A stretch of DNA of 64,000 nt from positions 186,001 through 250,000 of the forward strand of contig NZ_QOIM01000036.1 of NCBI RefSeq assembly GCF_003323735.1, written 5' to 3'. The first letter of the stretch is position 1. Each line of letters begins with the position of its first letter. This DNA is from Streptomyces reniochalinae (GTDB lineage: Bacteria > Actinomycetota > Actinomycetes > Streptomycetales > Streptomycetaceae). The position numbers and the translations under genes were made by a program. The notes under the pieces were generated by a model that did no database searches, had not been told where the DNA came from, and saw only the letters and a program-made list of their open reading frames with translations. Positions 7,919 to 15,656 of the stretch are shown here, in pieces.

Positions 7919-8359
7919 TCATGAGGACCGGCCGACCAGCCCGACGAGCACCGGTCCCGCGGGGGGCGCCACCAGATCGGCGACGGTGAGTGGTTCGAGG
8001 GAGGAGTAGAACGCCTCCTGCGCGTCGCGCAGCGCATGGCGGAGACGGCACGCGCCGTGAAGCGGGCACGGCTGGTCACCTTCGCAGGTGACGACCTCGC
8101 CCTCGCCCTCCAACTCCCGCACCAGCCAGCCGACGGAAACGCGTCGTCCGAGACCGGTCAACTCCAGCCCGCCGCCACGGCCACGGCGGGCCTCGACCAC
8201 GCCGAGGTGCTGCAACCTGGTGATCGCCTTCGCCATGTGTGTGTAGGGCACGTTCATCATCTCGGCCACGTCGCGCGTGGCCAGGGGCCCGCCCTGCTCG
8301 TTGACCGCGAGGCGCATCACGGCACGCAGCGCCAGGTCGGTGAATCTCGTCAGCCGCAC
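7919..8359 (-). CDS. nsrR: Rrf2-family NO-sensing repressor NsrR
   Basis: A 146-residue Rrf2/BadM winged-helix regulator. The N-terminal HTH contains TRDVAEMMNVPYTHMAKAIT, followed by the wing RRGRGGGLEL. The cluster-binding loop is CEGDQPCPLHGAC, with the 6+6 cysteine spacing of Streptomyces NsrR (Cys93, Cys99, Cys105). The protein also has Asp at position 8 (MRLTRFTD), the fourth ligand of the [4Fe-4S] cluster in S. coelicolor NsrR. It should therefore be an NO-sensing repressor that loses DNA binding on nitrosylation. The GTG start has no ribosome site, and the promoter-like TGCTAA lies nine bases upstream, so the mRNA may be leaderless. No flavohaemoglobin gene is in the window. Confidence 0.93.
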   Translation of the reverse strand: MRLTRFTDLALRAVMRLAVNEQGGPLATRDVAEMMNVPYTHMAKAITRLQHLGVVEARRGRGGGLELTGLGRRVSVGWLVRELEGEGEVVTCEGDQPCPLHGACRLRHALRDAQEAFYSSLEPLTVADLVAPPAGPVLVGLVGRSS

Positions 8360-8368
8360 GCGAGGACG

Positions 8369-8388
8369 TTAGCAAATACGCATGCTAA
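8369..8388. promoter_or_regulatory. Candidate NsrR operator (autoregulation)
   Basis: TTAGCA (8369-8374) and TGCTAA (8383-8388) form an exact inverted repeat with an 8-bp spacer in an AT-rich island, ten bases ahead of the nsrR GTG. On the minus strand the proximal arm overlaps the presumed -10 element. Rrf2 proteins bind such short dyads. The divergent cupin gene starts 137 bp to the right and could share control. Confidence 0.55.
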
Positions 8389-8524
8389 ATTCCTATTTGT
8401 AGCGAGCCGTCGACCGCGTGGGCTTCGTCACGCCCGCCGGATCCGCGGCCCGCCCCTCCCCGCGCAGACACAGGGGCGGTGAAGGACCGCTCCCCCCGCA
8501 GCACACATCGGACGGTGACACCTC

Positions 8525-8947
8525 ATGGCGGACGCAGACACGGGCTCCCACCCCTCGAACGTCCCGGTGCCGAAACCGCTGTGCGACGTCGAGGGGCTCG
8601 CCGCCGAGGAGGGCGCACCGGCCGGGGCGGTCTGGCGGCTGACGGAGTCGGGGCGGCAGCTGGACGCCAACCTCGTGCACGTACCGGCCGGCCGGCACAT
8701 CGAGACCCACGTCGAACCGGACCTGGACGTGCTCCTCCTCGTGGTGCGCGGGACCGGCACTCTCGACACGGCGCAAGAGCCCCAACCGCTGCGCGAGGGC
8801 GGCCTGATCTGGCTCCCCCACGGCTCCAGCCGAAGCGTCACCGCGGGCGAGGACGGCGTGTCCTACCTGACGGTGCATCGCCGGCGTCCGGGTATGCGGA
8901 TCCGCAGGCACACCAGCGACTCCCCATCGGGTGCGGCGCCGGGTTAG
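8525..8947 (+). CDS. Cupin-domain protein
   Basis: A 140-residue single-domain cupin. Cupin motif 1 is seen as GRHIETHVEPDLDVLLLVVR and motif 2 as LIWLPHGSSRSVTAGEDG, so metal-binding His residues are present (HIETH and the later LPHGS), although the canonical second His and Glu spacing is loose. The tail is basic and disordered. It is divergent from nsrR across a 165-bp region carrying the palindromic candidate operator. Small cupins of this sort may be metal-dependent dioxygenases or sensory domains, and no substrate can be named. The ATG at 8525 fits the start of the conserved part well. A role in NO or sulfur stress is only contextual. Confidence 0.8.
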   Translation: MADADTGSHPSNVPVPKPLCDVEGLAAEEGAPAGAVWRLTESGRQLDANLVHVPAGRHIETHVEPDLDVLLLVVRGTGTLDTAQEPQPLREGGLIWLPHGSSRSVTAGEDGVSYLTVHRRRPGMRIRRHTSDSPSGAAPG

Positions 8948-9064
8948 ACATCGTCCGGCGGACCGGCTCCCGGCGCAGACCGAGCGCCCGCATCGCCGCG
9001 CGTTCGGTGCGCGGGAGGCCGTGCCGGGACCGACGCGGCCGCGTCGGGACCCGCCGGACAGGTT

Positions 9065-9685
9065 CTAGTGGGAAGGGGTCCACCGAGGGGCCGTCTCGGC
9101 CCATTCCTTTTCCCACGCGGCCAGATTGCGGCGCTGCACACCGCGGTCGATCAGCCTGTGGACCGCGGCGGCGGCGAGGGGGACGGGGGCGGACGCGAGC
9201 AGAGCCCGGACGAGTACGCGCCGGTGGATGTGCGCGCGGGTCATGGGCGGGTCCGCGACTGATCCGTCCCCGTCCACCCAGATCCGTACCCGGGCGCCCG
9301 ACGGGAGGCCGGGGCTCACCTCGGCCTGCCCGGTGCGCTGCTCGCCACCGGGTCCGGCATACCGCACCGTGACCGGGTACCGGGTCTCCTTCTCCTCGTC
9401 CGATCCCGGTTCCGGGTGGACCGGCGCGTCCTGGACGAGAACCGCGGGCGTCAGGTGGCGGGAGCGGGCCTGTGCGTCCGCCGTGTGCCGCAGCTGCTGA
9501 TGGGCTGCGCGGCCGGCCAGGAGGGCGGTGGCGACGGTGGCCGAGAGCGCGGCCAGCAGCAGCCCCAGCCCGATCCAGGCCTGGAGCCGGTCGGTGGGGC
9601 GCCGCAGCCGGCTGCGCCGCCACCTCCAGCCCACGGTGCGGCGCGGTGGGGGAGGAGGCTGGGCGAACGGAATCTCGCCGGTCAT
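9065..9685 (-). CDS. Rv1733c-like membrane protein with two helices
   Basis: A 206-residue protein with a proline-rich and arginine-rich cytoplasmic start, a helix at about 38-58 (LGLLLAALSATVATALLAG), an extracytoplasmic domain of ~90 residues and a second helix at about 155-175 (LVRALLASAPVPLAAAAV). This two-helix layout with a loop containing RYPVTVRYAGPGGEQRTG and VRIWVDGDG is typical of the Rv1733c family, which is abundant in Streptomyces. The function is unknown. The ATG has GGAAGGG eight bases upstream. An in-frame opening extends much further but lacks coding character. It is divergent from the RNase H gene. Confidence 0.8.
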   Translation of the reverse strand: MTGEIPFAQPPPPPRRTVGWRWRRSRLRRPTDRLQAWIGLGLLLAALSATVATALLAGRAAHQQLRHTADAQARSRHLTPAVLVQDAPVHPEPGSDEEKETRYPVTVRYAGPGGEQRTGQAEVSPGLPSGARVRIWVDGDGSVADPPMTRAHIHRRVLVRALLASAPVPLAAAAVHRLIDRGVQRRNLAAWEKEWAETAPRWTPSH

Positions 9686-9923
9686 CTCAAGGCCCTTCCG
9701 GTGTGGGGCGGGTCGTGGGTGAGGGGGCGTGCGGAGGCGCGGGAGTGCGAGGGCAGCCCTGGGGGACGGCTCGACGCGCGGAGCCGCCTCCCAGCCTGGC
9801 CTACCCGGGCGGGAACGCCCATGGAGCGCAGCGCCCATATCCGCACAGGGGAGGCACCCATCGGCCCGCTGCCCCGGCCCGAGGGGCGTGTCCGGTCTGA
9901 GCAGGGCCTGGCATGATCGGGGG

Positions 9924-10622
9924 ATGCCAGAACGAATGGTCGCGGCCTGTGACGGTGCCGCCAAGATCAATCCGGGTCCCGCGGGCTGGGCCTGGGTGCT
10001 CGCCGACCCCGCGGGCACCCCGCAGCGCTGGGAGGCGGGACCGCTCGGCCGTACGACGAACAACGTGGCGGAGCTGACCGCGCTCGCTGAGCTTCTTAAG
10101 GCCACCGACCCCGCGGTGCCGCTGGAGGTCCGGATGGACTCGCAGTACGCGATGAACGCGGTCACCAAGTGGATCGCGGGGTGGAAACGCAACGGCTGGC
10201 TGACCGCGTCGAAGAAGCCCGTGGCCAACAAGGACCTGGTCGTCCGTATCGACACGCTCCTCGCAGGCCGCGACGTGGTCTTCGAGCACGTCCTGGCCCA
10301 TCAGGTGAACGGTGATCCGCTCAACGCGATCGCGGACGCTGCCGCCGGCACCGCGGCCACCGAGCAGGCCCCCGCCGGTACGGCGCACGGCGCCACCGGT
10401 GTCCCGCAGCCGAGCCCCGCGACCGAGGACAAGCCGCGCGCGGCGCGCTCGCGCAAGGCGCGGACGTCCCGCGGGCCGGGCGGCGGAGCGGGCCCGGTGA
10501 TCAAGGCCAAGTTCCCGGGCCGGTGCGGGCACTGCAAGTCCCGGTACGAGGTGGGCGAGGAGATCGGCAAGGTCGCCTCGGGCTGGGGCCACCGGGCCTG
10601 CCGCGACAGCGCCCCCGTGTAG
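9924..10622 (+). CDS. RNase HI-domain protein with C-terminal zinc-ribbon-like segment
   Basis: A 232-residue protein. Residues 5-140 form an RNase H fold carrying all carboxylates: Asp in AACDGAAKINPGPAGWAW, Glu in NNVAELTALAELL, Asp in VRMDSQYAMNAV and Asp in NAIADAAAGT, plus the His/Asn loop AHQVNGDPLNA. It should cleave RNA in RNA:DNA hybrids. A 50-residue Ala/Pro/Arg-rich linker leads to a ~45-residue tail with CGHCKSRY and GWGHRAC, a likely Zn-binding knuckle that may hold nucleic acid. The ATG at 9924 (GGGGG before it) is chosen; ATG 9936 is possible. It stands alone on its strand. Confidence 0.88.
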   Translation: MPERMVAACDGAAKINPGPAGWAWVLADPAGTPQRWEAGPLGRTTNNVAELTALAELLKATDPAVPLEVRMDSQYAMNAVTKWIAGWKRNGWLTASKKPVANKDLVVRIDTLLAGRDVVFEHVLAHQVNGDPLNAIADAAAGTAATEQAPAGTAHGATGVPQPSPATEDKPRAARSRKARTSRGPGGGAGPVIKAKFPGRCGHCKSRYEVGEEIGKVASGWGHRACRDSAPV

Positions 10623-11413
10623 CGGGCCCGCCAGTCGGCCCAGGGCCTCCTCGGATACCTCGTCGTCGCCGGCGGGACGTCCCGGTATCCGCGACACGGC
10701 CGACCGTGCGGGGCACTGTTCGTCCGCGTCTGCTCTTCGGGGCGTGCTGGACGGCGGGGCCCCGCCACTTAGATGCATAGGCCAGTGATATAAAAGCGGG
10801 TGTGACTGAGCAACCGCTGCTGCGTCCGCGCCTCACGGTGCGAATCCCCGCGGGCCCGTCATCCGGACGCTATTCCCCGTGCGTCGCCGCCAGCGGCACA
10901 CGAGCGCACCTCGGCTACTGCCACGACCAGTGGGGCTCCTGGACGGGCCCCCGCGCCATGACAGCCGTCCGATCTGTTCCAGGCGTCCTCGGATGTCGCA
11001 GCCTGCGCACGCCGACAAGCCCCCGTATATCCACGCCAGGCGCTCCCGCCCGCGCACTCGACCGCCCCCGCGCACTCGACCGTCCGCGGCCGTGCGTACG
11101 CGGCATCCCGGGCACCGACCGCCGCCGGCACCCGTAGACCGGCCCGACCACCGTTCTCCGCCGCCGGTGTCACCGCCGCCGGCACGGCGGCCGTCGGGGT
11201 GCCCGCTGCCGGTCGACCGTTTCCGGTCCAGGGCGCGGGCGACGGCGGCGTGCGCTGCCCGGGGGCCGCCGTACCACGCGTGTGCCCTGCGCCGTCGGAG
11301 GCACCTCGGGCAGGCCGCACCGGCCCCGGAACGTCGGCGCGGACACAAGAGACCGGGCGGCCGGGCGTCCTCGACCCGGCCTTCCGCTTCCCCCTGCGAA
11401 CCCCCGCCACCGA
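10623..11413. other. Long non-coding stretch before the acyl-CoA ligase
   Basis: There is no convincing gene in these ~790 bases, since the open frames are Arg/Pro-rich and mutually antisense. An unusually AT-rich spot at about 10768-10800 includes TGATATAAAAG and could be a promoter on either strand. At 11051-11082 a 14-bp string CGCGCACTCGACCG is repeated with an 18-bp period. The rest shows nothing I can name; it may be decayed coding sequence. Confidence 0.5.
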
Positions 11414-11493
11414 CCTGGGAGACGGCCGGCCTCGGCGACGGCCGACCTGGGCGACCCATGGTCGGGGAGACAACCGGCCTCGGAGACAACCGA
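11414..11493. repeat. Five tandem 16-bp degenerate repeats upstream of the acyl-CoA ligase
   Basis: Five contiguous units of exactly 16 bp start at 11414, 11430, 11446, 11462 and 11478: CCTGGGAGACGGCCGG, CCTCGGCGACGGCCGA, CCTGGGCGACCCATGG, TCGGGGAGACAACCGG and CCTCGGAGACAACCGA. Units 1, 2, 4 and 5 share a core GG(A/C)GAC(G/A)(G/A)CCG. The period is not a multiple of three, so this is not a protein repeat. The array ends 29 bp before the ligase ATG, inside the probable 5' untranslated or promoter region. Confidence 0.75.
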
Positions 11494-11522
11494 ACGCGCC
11501 CTCGAAGCAAGGAGGTCCGTAC

Positions 11523-13205
11523 ATGTACAGCACGCCGCCCGCCTACGACCCGGGCGCGTTCTGCGCCGTGTTCGAGCAGCGGTTCACCTACTGGGCGGGG
11601 TTCAGCCGCAACACCCACCGCTACGCGCACTCCCCGGCGCTCTCCGACCCCGTCACGGGACGCTCGTGGACCTACGCCCAACTGGGCGAGGAAGTGGAGC
11701 GGGTCGCCGCCGGCCTCGCGGCGGCCGGCGCCGGCCCTGGTGACCTAATCGCCTACCAACTCTTCAACGGGCCGGAGTTCGCACTCCTGTACCTGGCTGC
11801 CCAGCGCATGGGCGCGGTCGGCTCACCGGTGAACTTCCGGCTGGCGCCAGGCGAGACCGCGCATGTGCTGGACACCGGCAGGCCGGCCGTCTTCGTCTAC
11901 GACACGGCGGTGGCGGAACGGGCCGGGCAGGCTCTGGCGCTGGCCGCGCACCGGCCAGCTTCGGTGGTCCACGTCGACTCGGGCGCGGACGAGGACCGCC
12001 CGCTGCCGGACTCGGTGCCGTTCGCTCAGCTGGTCGCTCGCGGTACCGGACAGCCGCCGCTGCCGGACCCCACGGGCGGGATCTACGCGGAGACCACCCG
12101 GCTCTACACCTCGGGAACCACCGGGCTCCCCAAGGGCGTACCGCTCAACAACGCCACCGAAGTGCTCTCCGCCCACGACGTGATCATGCATTTCCCGCTG
12201 ACGCCGCAGGACCGCACGCTCAACATGTCCCCGTGGTTCCACCGAGGCGGGCTCTACTCGGGCGGCCCCAACCCCGTCTTCTACGTGGGTGGCGAAGTGG
12301 TGCCGCTACGCCACTTCGACGCCGACACCGTGCTGGACCTGGTCGAGGAGCGGGGGCTGACCTTCCTCATCGGCGCACCGACCAACCTGGAACGGCTCGC
12401 CGACGCGCAGGAGAGGCACCCCCGCGACCTGGCGACACTGCGCGGCATCGTCACCATGGGCGCGCCGCTGGACCGCGCGGCCTGCCTGCGCTACCAGTCG
12501 ACGCTGACCCCGCGGATCTTCAACGGCTACGGCACCACCGAGGCGTTCTGGAACACCTTCCTGCGCCCCGCCGATCTGCCGGACCACGCGGGCAGCGCCG
12601 GACGGGCCTGCACGGACGACGACGTCGCCGTGGTGAAGGTGTACGAGGACCGCAGGGCGGCGCCCGACGACCTGGCGGCGAAGGACGGACAGGAGGTCGG
12701 CGAGGTGATCGTGCGGTCTGTGAAGTCCGCGTACGCCTACACCGCCAGACCCGACGAGGAGGCGGAGAACTTCCGGGACGGGTGGCTCTACATCGGCGAC
12801 CTCGCCACCTGGGACGAGGACGAGTACGTGACCCTGATGGGCCGTCGCGACGACATGATCCTCTCCGGTGGCGAGAACGTGCACCCGGTGCAGGTGGAAG
12901 AGGTGCTGGGCCGCCACCCCGGAGTCGCCGACTGCGCCGTGGTGGGCACCCCCGACCCCGAATGGGGGCAGCTCGTCACCGCGTACGTGGTCCGCCACGA
13001 CCCGGAACTGACCGTCTCGGACCTCGACAAACACTGCCGGGCCGACCCGATGCTCGCCGCCTACAAGAGGCCGCGCGCCTACCGCTTCACCGACGCGCTG
13101 CCGCTGACCGCGACAGGCAAGAAGGTGCACTATCAGGTGCGTGCCCAGGCGGCCGAGGACGCGGCCACCGGTCTGCTGGAGCGGGTGCGTCCGGGCAGCG
13201 GGTAG
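11523..13205 (+). CDS. Acyl-CoA synthetase / aryl-AMP ligase family protein
   Basis: A 560-residue ANL-superfamily adenylating enzyme. Motifs in order: phosphate loop TSGTTGLPKGVPLNN (about 200), GYGTTEAFWNTF (about 337), YIGDLATWDEDEY with GRRDDMILSGGENVHPVQVE (about 425-455), and the catalytic lysine in PLTATGKKVHYQV near the C-terminus. It would make acyl-AMP and then acyl-CoA from a carboxylic acid. The residues resemble 2,3-dihydroxybenzoate or medium-chain ligases without a clear substrate call. The ATG is preceded by a strong AAGGAGG, and the frame is open much further upstream but without homology. A tandem-repeat array lies just upstream. It converges on a DUF5937-type regulator. Confidence 0.92.
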   Translation: MYSTPPAYDPGAFCAVFEQRFTYWAGFSRNTHRYAHSPALSDPVTGRSWTYAQLGEEVERVAAGLAAAGAGPGDLIAYQLFNGPEFALLYLAAQRMGAVGSPVNFRLAPGETAHVLDTGRPAVFVYDTAVAERAGQALALAAHRPASVVHVDSGADEDRPLPDSVPFAQLVARGTGQPPLPDPTGGIYAETTRLYTSGTTGLPKGVPLNNATEVLSAHDVIMHFPLTPQDRTLNMSPWFHRGGLYSGGPNPVFYVGGEVVPLRHFDADTVLDLVEERGLTFLIGAPTNLERLADAQERHPRDLATLRGIVTMGAPLDRAACLRYQSTLTPRIFNGYGTTEAFWNTFLRPADLPDHAGSAGRACTDDDVAVVKVYEDRRAAPDDLAAKDGQEVGEVIVRSVKSAYAYTARPDEEAENFRDGWLYIGDLATWDEDEYVTLMGRRDDMILSGGENVHPVQVEEVLGRHPGVADCAVVGTPDPEWGQLVTAYVVRHDPELTVSDLDKHCRADPMLAAYKRPRAYRFTDALPLTATGKKVHYQVRAQAAEDAATGLLERVRPGSG

Positions 13206-13310
13206 CCGCACCCTTCCGGCCCGGCCCCGTCGCGAAGTACCCAAGGGCGAGGGCGCCCCGGGTGCGGCAGGCCGCGCAGGGAGCGGGCGGGGTCCCGCTC
13301 GCGCTCCCCG

Positions 13311-14360
13311 TCAGCCACTTCGCGGGAGAGGTCCGCAGGCACAGCCCTCCGCGGCGCCTCGTTCCGCGCCGTGTGACGAGGCCGGAAGCAGAAGTTGGGC
13401 ACCCAGGGGAGTCAGGGCATGGTGCGCGGTGCGGCCTGTGCGGCGCGTCGTGACGAGACCGGCACGGCGCAGTACGCCCACGTGCTCGCTGGCCGACGCC
13501 GGCGAGAGCCCGGTGCGCCGCGCCAGCCGGCTCGTCGAGACGCCCTCGGCGACGACCTGCAACACAGCGGCCCGGCTGTGTCCGAGGAGCGCGGCCAGCG
13601 CCCCGCGCGGGTCGCCCGTCGCCGCTGTACCGGGGTGGGGGAGGACCTCGTAGTGCAGGGTGGGCTGCGGATCGCCGGGATCGCAGGGGACGTAGCTGGT
13701 GAAGGCGGCCGGGGCGAGCAGCAGACCACGGCCGTCGAGGTGGTAGTCGGGGCCGTCCAGGTCGGGCAGTTCCAGTACCGGGGCGCGCCAGCGCATCCGG
13801 GGATGCAAAGTGGCCAGCACCCGCTCGACCCCGCCCTCCTGCCACTGGCGTACGCGGTCGGTCTGGTCCGCGCGGAGCGCGGTGTGCACCCCGTGCCAGT
13901 AGGGGGCCACGGCCGCGCTGTGGTGTGCCCTCACCGCGCCGGCGAGCCACCGCAGCGCCACCACGTCGCCCTCCAACAGGGCGCGGGCCCATCGCGGCAG
14001 CGGACGGTGCGTGGCGACATACCCCCAGTCCGCGCGCAGTTCGCTCCGCGGCGTGGACAGCAGCCGTTCGACCTCCTCGTCGAGCGTGGGCAGCGCCACG
14101 TGGGGGCGCAACAGCCGGGGGACGGGGTGTGAGGGCGCGGTGGCCACGAGCCTGTCCAGTGGCGGCGTGCCGGGCGGGGCGGCGGCTTCCGACGCGGCGC
14201 GCCGGGCGGCCTGTGTGGTGCGGCGCCACGTGTCGAGTGCGGGGTCGCCGCTGCGGCCGTACCGCAGGCGGAAGGCGCTGAACGTCGTCGTGGCCAGCGG
14301 GCTGGGTGCCTCGGCCACGCGGACGCGGGCCAGGTCGCTGACGGTGAAGTGGATACGCAT
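13311..14360 (-). CDS. ArsR-like winged-helix regulator with DUF5937-type N-terminus
   Basis: A 349-residue protein. The N-terminus IHFTVSDLARVRVAEAPSPL is characteristic of the DUF5937/ArsR-type regulators of actinobacteria, followed by a ~200-residue sensory-like region (WLAGAVRAHHSAAVAPYWHG; LDGRGLLLAPAAF). A C-terminal winged helix carries TSRLARRTGLSPASASEHVG and LRRAGLVTTRRTG. The effector is unknown, and these proteins lack the ArsR metal box. A clear paralogue is at 58879-59877. The start ATG 14360 agrees with the paralogue's first residues. It is convergent with the acyl-CoA ligase and divergent from a secreted-protein gene, 345 bp away. Confidence 0.85.
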   Translation of the reverse strand: MRIHFTVSDLARVRVAEAPSPLATTTFSAFRLRYGRSGDPALDTWRRTTQAARRAASEAAAPPGTPPLDRLVATAPSHPVPRLLRPHVALPTLDEEVERLLSTPRSELRADWGYVATHRPLPRWARALLEGDVVALRWLAGAVRAHHSAAVAPYWHGVHTALRADQTDRVRQWQEGGVERVLATLHPRMRWRAPVLELPDLDGPDYHLDGRGLLLAPAAFTSYVPCDPGDPQPTLHYEVLPHPGTAATGDPRGALAALLGHSRAAVLQVVAEGVSTSRLARRTGLSPASASEHVGVLRRAGLVTTRRTGRTAHHALTPLGAQLLLPASSHGAERGAAEGCACGPLPRSG

Positions 14361-14470
14361 GCCGGCCCTGTTCGCTCGTCGTCTCCCGCACGGGTGCCGA
14401 GCCCCATGCTTCCCCGGAGCGTGCCCTTCCGTCACGGTGCTGTACGTGGGAGCCGGGGATGTCGTGCGGT

Positions 14471-14510
14471 GCCGTCGTGAGCCGTCGTGAGCCGTCGTGA
14501 GCCGTCGCGG
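14471..14510. repeat. 10-bp tandem repeat, about four copies
   Basis: GCCGTCGTGA is repeated exactly three times (14471-14500), followed by a fourth, diverged copy GCCGTCGCGG. It lies in the divergent promoter region between the DUF5937-type regulator and the secreted-protein gene. The spacing is close to one helical turn, so it could be a regulator array or a replication-slippage microsatellite. Confidence 0.8.
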
Positions 14511-14705
14511 ACGACGCGGGCCGGCACGGGGCCGCGTTCCGCCGACGCTTCGGGCAGGACCGAATCGTCCACCGGCCACGGACAGCGGCGGGCACGATGG
14601 TCCCCAGGCCAGGTTCCGGAGCCTGACACGAAGAGTCGCAACGTGGCAGGAGAGCCGGAACGTGGCACGAGGGGCCGGGACCGGACAACCGGGAGGAGCA
14701 CACGG

Positions 14706-15527
14706 ATGCGGGTGACAGGGACGAGGGACGCGGCAGTCAAGGGAAAGCACCCGCGGCGCGGAGCCGGTGCGGCGGGCCGCGGCAGGAGGGGAGGGGCCGT
14801 GACCGTGACCGTATGCGCGGTCACGGCCCTGCTGTGCACCTCGGCCGGCGCCCAGGCTTCTCCCGGCAGGCCCGAGGCGTCCCCGGGGAGCGCCCAGGCT
14901 TCCCCGGGGACGCCTCGGGCCCAGGAAGGGAAGGGAACGCCCAGCAAGGCGCATCGCGGGACGAGCGGGACGAGCGGGACGAGCAACAGTGCGCAGCGTG
15001 AGGGGGCCGACACGGCGCATGGCGAGGGGAGAAGCGCAGGGGGGAACGGAGGTCCGGCCCTCCGCCCGGGCGGCTGGCACGGTCCTGAAATCTCCCATCC
15101 GGGCCAGCCCGAGATCGACTACCCGCGCGGCGAGGTGTGTGCGTTCCCCACGCACGCGGAGTTCCCCGTCGTCGACATGGTGCAGAAGACCTGGACGAAC
15201 GACGCGGGCGATCCCGTCTACGCCGTCATCAGCGGCCCGTTGATCATGGATGTGACGAACAAGGACACCGGGAAGACCGTACGCCGTGACCTGTCCGGCA
15301 CCGGGACCCTCTCGTACCCGGAGCCCGGACGCACCGACACCTACGTCCTCAGCGGGGGCGACTGGGGTGTCGGACTGCACACCAGCGACCGGCCCGCGCA
15401 CAACAAGTGGCTCGTCTCGCGCGGGTTCATGTCCGTCAGGCTCACCAAGAGCGGTGGCGAAACCCATCGCGAGCTGCTGACTCTTCAGGGCCGCTACGAG
15501 AACCTGTGCGAGACGCTGAAACCGTAG
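14706..15527 (+). CDS. Secreted protein of unknown function
   Basis: A 273-residue precursor. A long basic n-region is followed by a hydrophobic core (AVTVTVCAVTALLCTSAGA) ending in an AQA-S signal-peptidase-I site. Next comes a low-complexity linker with ASPG-type repeats (ASPGRPE, ASPGSAQ, ASPGTPR) and GTSGTSGTSNS, then a globular C-terminal domain of ~150 residues with two cysteines (GEVCAFPTHAEF and ENLCETLKP near the end). The domain looks all-beta (VYAVISGPLIMDVTNKD) and I do not recognise it. The ATG has GGAGGA seven bases upstream. It is divergent from the DUF5937-type regulator across the 10-bp repeat array, which could be its control region. Confidence 0.75.
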   Translation: MRVTGTRDAAVKGKHPRRGAGAAGRGRRGGAVTVTVCAVTALLCTSAGAQASPGRPEASPGSAQASPGTPRAQEGKGTPSKAHRGTSGTSGTSNSAQREGADTAHGEGRSAGGNGGPALRPGGWHGPEISHPGQPEIDYPRGEVCAFPTHAEFPVVDMVQKTWTNDAGDPVYAVISGPLIMDVTNKDTGKTVRRDLSGTGTLSYPEPGRTDTYVLSGGDWGVGLHTSDRPAHNKWLVSRGFMSVRLTKSGGETHRELLTLQGRYENLCETLKP

Positions 15528-15656
15528 AGCGCCTGTCGCAGCGGCCGGCGAGGAGCGGGACGCTCCGCCCCGGCGGTCACGAACTCGGCCGACGGAGCAG
15601 CTGAGTGCGTGGTGCGGCCCCCCGCTCCGGGCCGGCCGGGCCCAGGCCGCTATGGC

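Noticed and set aside
10802..11137. 111-codon GTG frame after an AT-rich spot
   Set aside because: No ribosome site, Arg/Pro-rich, includes a non-coding 18-bp repeat period; no recognisable domain.
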